Shown: piece after piece, positions 58,968 to 64,000 of the stretch
Numbering within the stretch: the first letter of the stretch is position 1
How the letters are laid out: each line of letters opens with the position of its first letter
The notes under the pieces: generated by a model
Told to the model about the DNA's origin: nothing
Seen by the model: the letters and a program-made list of their open reading frames with translations, nothing else
Database searches by the model: none
Program-made: the position numbers and the translations under genes
Assembly (NCBI GenBank): GCA_934424575.1
Contig: CAKRXU010000002.1
Span: 1-64,000, forward strand
Direction: 5' to 3'
Source of the DNA: an uncultured Blautia sp.
Lineage (GTDB): Bacteria > Bacillota > Clostridia > Lachnospirales > Lachnospiraceae
Length of the DNA: 64,000 nucleotides

Positions 58968-60002
58968 TCAGTTGCAGGCAGCCTTGAACTCCGTCCAGTT
59001 CTTATTGTAGGCCTCATCTGCCTCCGCGCTGATGTTTTCTACTGCTGATCCTTCTGTTACAGAATCCGGAACAACAAGATCCTGATTCTCAAGCAGGGAA
59101 TCTGCTGCTTTGTTTGTGCAGTAATATCCGATATAATCGAAACATTTTGCTGCGTTTTCCGGCTGAAGGATGTAGTCCATGAACTGATAAGCCTCATCCT
59201 TGTCCGGTGCCTGGCTTGGGATGAACATTCCCATAACGCCAAAGCCAAGTCCTTCTTCCGGATATACCACTTTGAGATCCGGGTTTTCCTGAAGGGCTGC
59301 TGTTACCTGAGAAGTATAAAGAAATGCAACGCTTGCCTCTCCGTTGAGAAGAGAATCCTGTGTATTGTCATCCTGGATCAGACGCACGTTCGGTGCAAGT
59401 TCCAGAAGTTTTTCTCCTGTTTTTGCGATATCATCTGTGTTCTGGTCATTGAAATCCTGACCAAGAGCAAGGTTTGTGATACCGTTGATCACACGGTAGT
59501 TTGCAGTCAGCGCAATGCTGTCCTCTAAGGATGCATCCCAGAGGTCATTGTATCCTTTGATGTCAATGTCAACCAGATCCGGATCATAAACGATCAGCGG
59601 AATACCTGCGCCGTACGGTGCTGTATATTCATCGTTCGGATCATAGAACTGTCCCTGATAAAGCGGGTTGATATTTCCCCATCCTGACAGCTTGGATGTG
59701 TCAAGTTTCTCCACCAGGCCTTCCTCAATGGCAGTCTGGATGATATAGTCATCTGCTACGACAACATCATAATCGCCGCCTTTTGCCATGGAAAGTTTCT
59801 CCAGCATGTTTTCATCTGTATCAAAATTAGAATAAACGATCTTGATTCCTGTTTCTTCTTCGAATCCGTCAAGAACTTCCTGCGGGAACATGTTCTCCCA
59901 TGTGTAGAGCACCAGTTCTTTGGAGGCATCTGCCTGAACAGAAACTGCGAGTGTTGGAACTACGAGTGCCGCACATAATGCACATACCACTAATTTTTTC
60001 AT
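58968..60002 (-). CDS. potD: Spermidine/putrescine-type solute-binding protein
   Basis: 344 residues. A signal peptide (MKKLVVCALCAALVVPTLA, cleavage near QADA) has no clear lipobox, so membrane attachment is unexplained. The mature PotD fold starts KELVLYTWENMFPQEVLDGF; the block GDYDVVVADDYIIQTAIEEG and the C-terminal lobe QFMDYILQPENAAKCFDYIGY are typical. It delivers polyamines or similar cations to PotBC. It lies 91 bp after potC; a TATACT box in that gap (about 60059-60064, minus strand) could give extra binding-protein transcripts. ptsI follows. Confidence 0.9.
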   Translation of the reverse strand: MKKLVVCALCAALVVPTLAVSVQADASKELVLYTWENMFPQEVLDGFEEETGIKIVYSNFDTDENMLEKLSMAKGGDYDVVVADDYIIQTAIEEGLVEKLDTSKLSGWGNINPLYQGQFYDPNDEYTAPYGAGIPLIVYDPDLVDIDIKGYNDLWDASLEDSIALTANYRVINGITNLALGQDFNDQNTDDIAKTGEKLLELAPNVRLIQDDNTQDSLLNGEASVAFLYTSQVTAALQENPDLKVVYPEEGLGFGVMGMFIPSQAPDKDEAYQFMDYILQPENAAKCFDYIGYYCTNKAADSLLENQDLVVPDSVTEGSAVENISAEADEAYNKNWTEFKAACN

Positions 60003-60093
60003 AACTTTTTCTCCTCTTCTTGTCTTGTTTCGATTTTAGCAAACCCCAGACATGTTTAGTATATCTTACTTTTGTTTCATTGAAAAGACTTTC

Positions 60094-60885
60094 TTAATTC
60101 TTTTTCTGATTTCTGCCTGTAAACTTTCCTATTGCGGTATAAATGAGCAGGATCAGAAGGGTCACAGCAAGCATGATCGTACAGAGTGCATTGACCTCCG
60201 GGGTCACGCCTGTCTTGATCTGTGTGTAGACCTTGATCGGCAGAGTAGAAAGACGCGGTCCGTTGATAAAAATACTGATGACCACATCATCCATGGACAT
60301 TGCAAATGCCAGAAGAGAACCTGACATTACCGCCGGCATGATAAGCGGAAGGATGATGTCCCAGAATGCCCGAAACGGCCCTGCGCCAAGGTCCCTCGCC
60401 GCCTCCTCAAGTGACGGGTCCATTCCCGCAAGGCGCGCTTTTACTTCCATAAGAATATATGGCACGCAGAAAACGGTGTGTCCGATCAGAAGCGTCAGCA
60501 TACCAAACGGCAGATTCATCATATAGAAAAAAGCCATCAGGACCATACCAAGGATGATCTCCGGGATCATCAGCGGCAGGATGGAAATATATTCCAGGAT
60601 TCCCTTTGTCTTCCAGTGGATCCTGGAAAGCCCGACTGCCCCAAGAGTTCCGATCACCGCCGATACAAAGCAGCTTACCACTCCAAGGAACAAACTGTTT
60701 CCAAGTGCCTCGATCATTGCGCTGTCAGAAAAAAACTCCTGATACCATTTCAGGGAAAATCCGGTAAAACGCACCGGAAGTTTTGATTCGTTAAAAGAAA
60801 ATACGATGACGACTGCGATCGGCAGATACATCAGTACAAAAATCAATCCAAGGTAAAACCTGGAGAGTTTTGAATTCTTTTTCAT
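60094..60885 (-). CDS. potC: Spermidine/putrescine-type permease PotC
   Basis: 263 residues, six membrane helices. Begins KLSRFYLGLIFVLMYLPIAV; the EAA loop is EAARDLGAGPFRAFWDIILP (about residues 160-179), followed by AFAMSMDDVVISIFINGP, which is typical of PotC. It is not fused to a binding domain, unlike the counterpart at 50-52 kb. Overlaps potB by 4 bp (ATGA). Confidence 0.92.
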   Translation of the reverse strand: MKKNSKLSRFYLGLIFVLMYLPIAVVIVFSFNESKLPVRFTGFSLKWYQEFFSDSAMIEALGNSLFLGVVSCFVSAVIGTLGAVGLSRIHWKTKGILEYISILPLMIPEIILGMVLMAFFYMMNLPFGMLTLLIGHTVFCVPYILMEVKARLAGMDPSLEEAARDLGAGPFRAFWDIILPLIMPAVMSGSLLAFAMSMDDVVISIFINGPRLSTLPIKVYTQIKTGVTPEVNALCTIMLAVTLLILLIYTAIGKFTGRNQKKN

Positions 60886-61736
60886 CCCACACCCTCCAAT
60901 TCTTTTGCATTTGTAACTTTGCGGTACAACATGATCATCAGTGTCGTGAGGATCATCAATACCACAGCCAGTGCCGCCGCGAACGGCCAGTTATTTCCTC
61001 TTGTCATCTGTTCCTGGATCAGACTTCCGACAAGCACAATCTTGTTTCCACCCAGGATATCTGCGATGAAAAACAGTCCCATGGACGGGATAAACGTCAG
61101 GATCACACCGGAAAGAAGACCTGGCAGAGTCAGTTTAAAAGATACTGTCCAGAATGCTTTAAACGGGCTCGCTCCGAGATCTCTTGCCGCCTCAACGAGC
61201 GACCAGTCCAGCTTCTCCGCGCTGGAATAGACAGAAAGGATCATAAATGGAAGCAGCACATAGGTCATACCGATCACGATCGCCGGATAGCTGTACAGGA
61301 TACGAAGCGGCTTCTCGATCAGCCCAAGGCTTTTGAGCACATGGTTCAGAAGACCTTTGGTCTGAAGGATGATCATCCATCCGTAGAGACGGATCAGGGA
61401 GTTTACCCAGAACGGCAGCATCAGAAAGATCATCGCGCGTTTTTTCCATTTTTCGGAAAGTTTTGCCATAAAATATCCAAACGGATATCCGACCAGGCAG
61501 ATGATCAGGGTACTGGTCAGGGCAAGCTGGAAAGATCCTGTAAAGGTCTGCATGTAGACAGGGTCAAGGATCTTTTTATAATTTGCAAGTGTAAAGGTCC
61601 ACTCCACGCCGTGTCCTGCTTTTGGCTGTGCAAAGCTCAGTGCCAGCATATAAAGCAGCGGTCCTGCCACAAAAATGATCGTAAAGATGTATAACGGCAG
61701 GATCATCCAGACAGAGCCGGATTTCTTTTTTTTCAT
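60882..61736 (-). CDS. potB: Spermidine/putrescine-type permease PotB
   Basis: 284 residues, six membrane helices. N-terminal helix MILPLYIFTIIFVAGPLLYM; EAA loop EAARDLGASPFKAFWTVSF (about 187-205); substrate-path block PSMGLFFIADILGGNKIVLV. It forms the channel with PotC. Overlaps of 4 bp on both sides (potA and potC) show translational coupling through the operon. Confidence 0.92.
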   Translation of the reverse strand: MKKKKSGSVWMILPLYIFTIIFVAGPLLYMLALSFAQPKAGHGVEWTFTLANYKKILDPVYMQTFTGSFQLALTSTLIICLVGYPFGYFMAKLSEKWKKRAMIFLMLPFWVNSLIRLYGWMIILQTKGLLNHVLKSLGLIEKPLRILYSYPAIVIGMTYVLLPFMILSVYSSAEKLDWSLVEAARDLGASPFKAFWTVSFKLTLPGLLSGVILTFIPSMGLFFIADILGGNKIVLVGSLIQEQMTRGNNWPFAAALAVVLMILTTLMIMLYRKVTNAKELEGVG

Positions 61737-62824
61737 GATTCTGCCCCGCTTTCTGTGTCAAGATCTACCAGAACGGCATTCTCCGGTTCAAAGGAACAGG
61801 TTACTTTTTGTTCTGGCTGCACGCTCGCATCGATGCCGTATCTGCTTGCGATCACTTCTGTTCCGTCGGTAAGTTTCAGTACAACGCGGAGAAGGCCTCC
61901 GGCAAAACTCTTCTCGACTACTTCTGCGTCAAGACCTTTCTGACAAGTTTCGTCAAGAACGATATTTTCGCTCCGGACTGCCAGTGTCACCGGTGTTCCT
62001 GCCTGTAAGGCATTGCCGTCTGCCGCTGCCAGAACAGTTCCTCCTGCAAGGCTTACGCGCACCTGATTGCCTTCCATTGCTTCTACAGTTCCCTTAAGGA
62101 TGTTTGCATTTCCGACAAAAGTTGCCACATAGCTGGTCTTTGGATGATTGTAGATCTCATCCGGGGAGCCGATCTGCTCAAATCTTCCCTGGTTCATGAC
62201 TGCGATACGATCTGACATATTGATTGCTTCTTCCTGGTCATGTGTGATGTAGACAAACGTGATGCCAAGTTTTTTCTGCAATTTCTTAAGTTCCAGCTGC
62301 ATCGCGCGGCGGAGCTGGAGATCCAGTGCACCCAGAGGCTCATCAAGAAGAAGGACCTTCGGATTGTTTACCAGAGAACGGGCGATCGCAACTCGCTGTC
62401 TCTGTCCACCGGAAAGCTCTGACGGTTTACGCTTCTCATAGCCTGGAAGCTGCACCAGTTCCAGCATTTCAGAGACACGTTTTCTAATCTCGGCTTTTGG
62501 GACTTTCTTAAGTTTCAGCCCGTAGCCGATGTTGTCTGCAACGGTCATATGCGGGAACAGGGCGTAATTCTGGAATACTGTGTTTACATCTCTCGCTTCC
62601 GGTGCGAGGTTTGTCACATCTTTGCCGTCCAGAAATACCTGACCGGAATCCGGTGTCTCAAGACCTGCGATGATACGCAGGGTTGTCGTCTTGCCACATC
62701 CGGAAGATCCCAGAAGTGTGATAAATTCGCCCTTTCCTATGGAAAGACTGATCTCTTTGAGAACGGTTTCATCCTTTGAAAAGGATTTCTTGATCTTTTT
62801 TAATTCCAAACATGTTTCTGCCAT
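61733..62824 (-). CDS. potA: Spermidine/putrescine-type ATPase PotA
   Basis: 363 residues. Walker A LGSSGCGKTTT (about 38-48), signature LSGGQRQRVAIARS (~141-154), Walker B VLLLDEPLGALD (~161-172), switch His in ITHDQEEA. C-terminal TOBE domain from ~290 with a duplicated beta-barrel. It lies 24 bp after the M20 peptidase gene, so it is probably second in that operon. It is only moderately similar to the other PotA at 52.9 kb, so this is an old paralogous system rather than a recent copy. Confidence 0.94.
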   Translation of the reverse strand: MAETCLELKKIKKSFSKDETVLKEISLSIGKGEFITLLGSSGCGKTTTLRIIAGLETPDSGQVFLDGKDVTNLAPEARDVNTVFQNYALFPHMTVADNIGYGLKLKKVPKAEIRKRVSEMLELVQLPGYEKRKPSELSGGQRQRVAIARSLVNNPKVLLLDEPLGALDLQLRRAMQLELKKLQKKLGITFVYITHDQEEAINMSDRIAVMNQGRFEQIGSPDEIYNHPKTSYVATFVGNANILKGTVEAMEGNQVRVSLAGGTVLAAADGNALQAGTPVTLAVRSENIVLDETCQKGLDAEVVEKSFAGGLLRVVLKLTDGTEVIASRYGIDASVQPEQKVTCSFEPENAVLVDLDTESGAES

Positions 62825-62848
62825 TTTTCTGCCTGTCCTCCTGCTGTT

Positions 62849-64000
62849 TTATTTTTGGTCTGTCTGCTTTCTGATATAAGCAGTGTAACTTTCTCTGTCA
62901 AAAACCGGGGTAAACTCTGTGCAGATCTTTCTGGCCTGCTCTCCGCCGTTTCTTAAGAGTTTGTACACGGTCAGGGCAAGCAGTTTTGCCGGAAGGATGT
63001 ATGCCTTTTCCGGATCTGTGATACGGAAGTCTGCCCCATGGAGTTTGCCTTCAAAGCCCTTGAATGTAAAATTCACGACCGGCATCAGATGGCTCAGATC
63101 GCCTACATCCGTGCAGGCATTGTTGAAGTCGCCCTTCTGCACAGTGCGATAATCAAGGTCCAGATCCTCCGCTGCCTCCAGAAGTGCCGTGTCTGCCTCT
63201 CTCGGAAGGATCGGCATGTAGCCCTGGAGTATTTCCCGCTCGATCCTGCCGCCGAATGCATAAGCAGCCCCGTCGTAGGCACGGTTGACCATGTCGGTGA
63301 TCTCCTCGATCTTCTCAAGGGAAGCCGCCCGCACCTTCGTCTCTATGACTGCTTCATCCGGCACGCTGTTGATGACATCGCCTGCCTTGCGGATCACATT
63401 GTGGAGACGTACATGGTCTTCTTCCCGAAAAGTCTCACGCATCAGTCCCATCATCTGGATCGCGCTGGTCGTGATACTGAGGGCATTAACACCGTTCCAC
63501 GGATCGATTGCCCCGTGTGCGGCCTTACCTCTGACCGTGACCCGCTCTGCGGTATAGCCGTTGCACGCCGGGTTCCCCAGGTAAAAATCCTCCTCAACCG
63601 GAACCATATGCACATGTGTTGTCAAAGCAATATCTGTATCGTCAAAAACTCCGGTGCGGATCATTTCGCTCTTGCCGCAGCAGAATTCAATCCCTTCCTT
63701 TCGAAGACGTGCCCGCTTGTCTGCATCGATATATTCCTCGGCAGGAACGGCAAGGAAAGAAAGACTGCCGCCAAGCTCCCTCTGGATCTCCGGGTCTGCC
63801 AGTGCGGCTGCACAGCCGATCATTGCCGCCATCTGCGCATGATGTCCACAGGCATGTGCCACGCCGGTAACGGGATCTGCCATCGGATGGGACTTGCAGC
63901 CGATCGCATCCAGCTCTCCAATGACTGTGAGGTTCGGACCGTCTGTGATCTTTTTGTCACCTCTTACACCGGTTCGGGCAAGGTGTTCTGTCACTTCATA
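62849..64000 (-). CDS. M20-family amidohydrolase, partial
   Basis: 384 codons visible; the frame runs off the right edge (last codons Y-E), and about 40-60 N-terminal residues are missing. It belongs to the AbgB/HipO-like M20 metallohydrolases. Visible: metal-binding HACGHHAQMAAM, GELDAIGCKSHPMADPVTG, the dimerisation-lid block HGAIDPWNGVNALSITTSAI and GDFNNACTDVGDLSH. It would cleave an amide such as N-acyl or p-aminobenzoyl-glutamate type substrates. It is directly upstream of potABCD-ptsI-DUF362, suggesting it processes what that importer brings in, or an amide made from it. Confidence 0.88.
   Translation of the reverse strand, partial: YEVTEHLARTGVRGDKKITDGPNLTVIGELDAIGCKSHPMADPVTGVAHACGHHAQMAAMIGCAAALADPEIQRELGGSLSFLAVPAEEYIDADKRARLRKEGIEFCCGKSEMIRTGVFDDTDIALTTHVHMVPVEEDFYLGNPACNGYTAERVTVRGKAAHGAIDPWNGVNALSITTSAIQMMGLMRETFREEDHVRLHNVIRKAGDVINSVPDEAVIETKVRAASLEKIEEITDMVNRAYDGAAYAFGGRIEREILQGYMPILPREADTALLEAAEDLDLDYRTVQKGDFNNACTDVGDLSHLMPVVNFTFKGFEGKLHGADFRITDPEKAYILPAKLLALTVYKLLRNGGEQARKICTEFTPVFDRESYTAYIRKQTDQK

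Overview
The window looks like a chromosomal segment from a gut Lachnospiraceae bacterium (Blautia, Mediterraneibacter or Dorea type). The basis is strong AGGAGG ribosome sites, canonical -35/-10 promoters, the Firmicute family set (NuoEF-linked formate dehydrogenase, YesMN-type two-component system, QueH, a GGGtGRT protein), and a fucosylated host-glycan locus with GH29, GH112 and GH95. Genus cannot be fixed from sequence alone. No tRNA, rRNA or CRISPR array was seen.

Layout. 1-3094: end of an integrative element, visibly more AT-rich, with parA-parB, three small genes and a cysteine-rich gene running off the left edge. Its right end interrupts an enolase gene that keeps only its first ~160 codons. 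3749-4060: a compact promoter-to-terminator transcription unit with three imperfect ~50-nt repeats. 4104-9756: envelope genes (PdaA-like deacetylase, TagD-like cytidylyltransferase, SGNH hydrolase, UDP-galactopyranose mutase, acyltransferase) and a heptad-repeat coiled-coil protein. 10002-14605: an Fe-S pair (GGGtGRT protein plus IscU-like scaffold) and an operon of two esterases plus an ATP-grasp ligase. 14765-25369: housekeeping genes (TraX-like, beta-helix protein, topoisomerase III, formate channel, SelD, Asd, ArgH, QueH, a NitT/TauT-type ABC pair).

25790-39088: a fucosyl-glycan (human-milk or mucin type) locus. A sugar ABC transporter and GH29 fucosidase are divergent from a YesM/YesN-type sensor-regulator pair. 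They are followed by GH112 phosphorylase, an AraC regulator and GH95 fucosidase. Together these could import and trim fucosylated lacto-/galacto-N-biose sugars. 39112-49244: molybdenum cofactor genes (moaA, mobA, fdhD, modE-like, mobB, moeA) next to an NAD-linked formate dehydrogenase (NuoE, NuoF and catalytic subunits). With the formate channel at 18.2-19.0 kb they form a formate-handling module.

49518-64000: two separate polyamine-type ABC operons. The first is potA-potB-potCD (permease and binding protein fused) with a DUF3786 gene translationally coupled. The second is M20 peptidase-potA-potB-potC-potD-ptsI-DUF362. Between them lie a DUF3825 gene and a stand-alone MetH-type homocysteine methyltransferase preceded by a structured leader.
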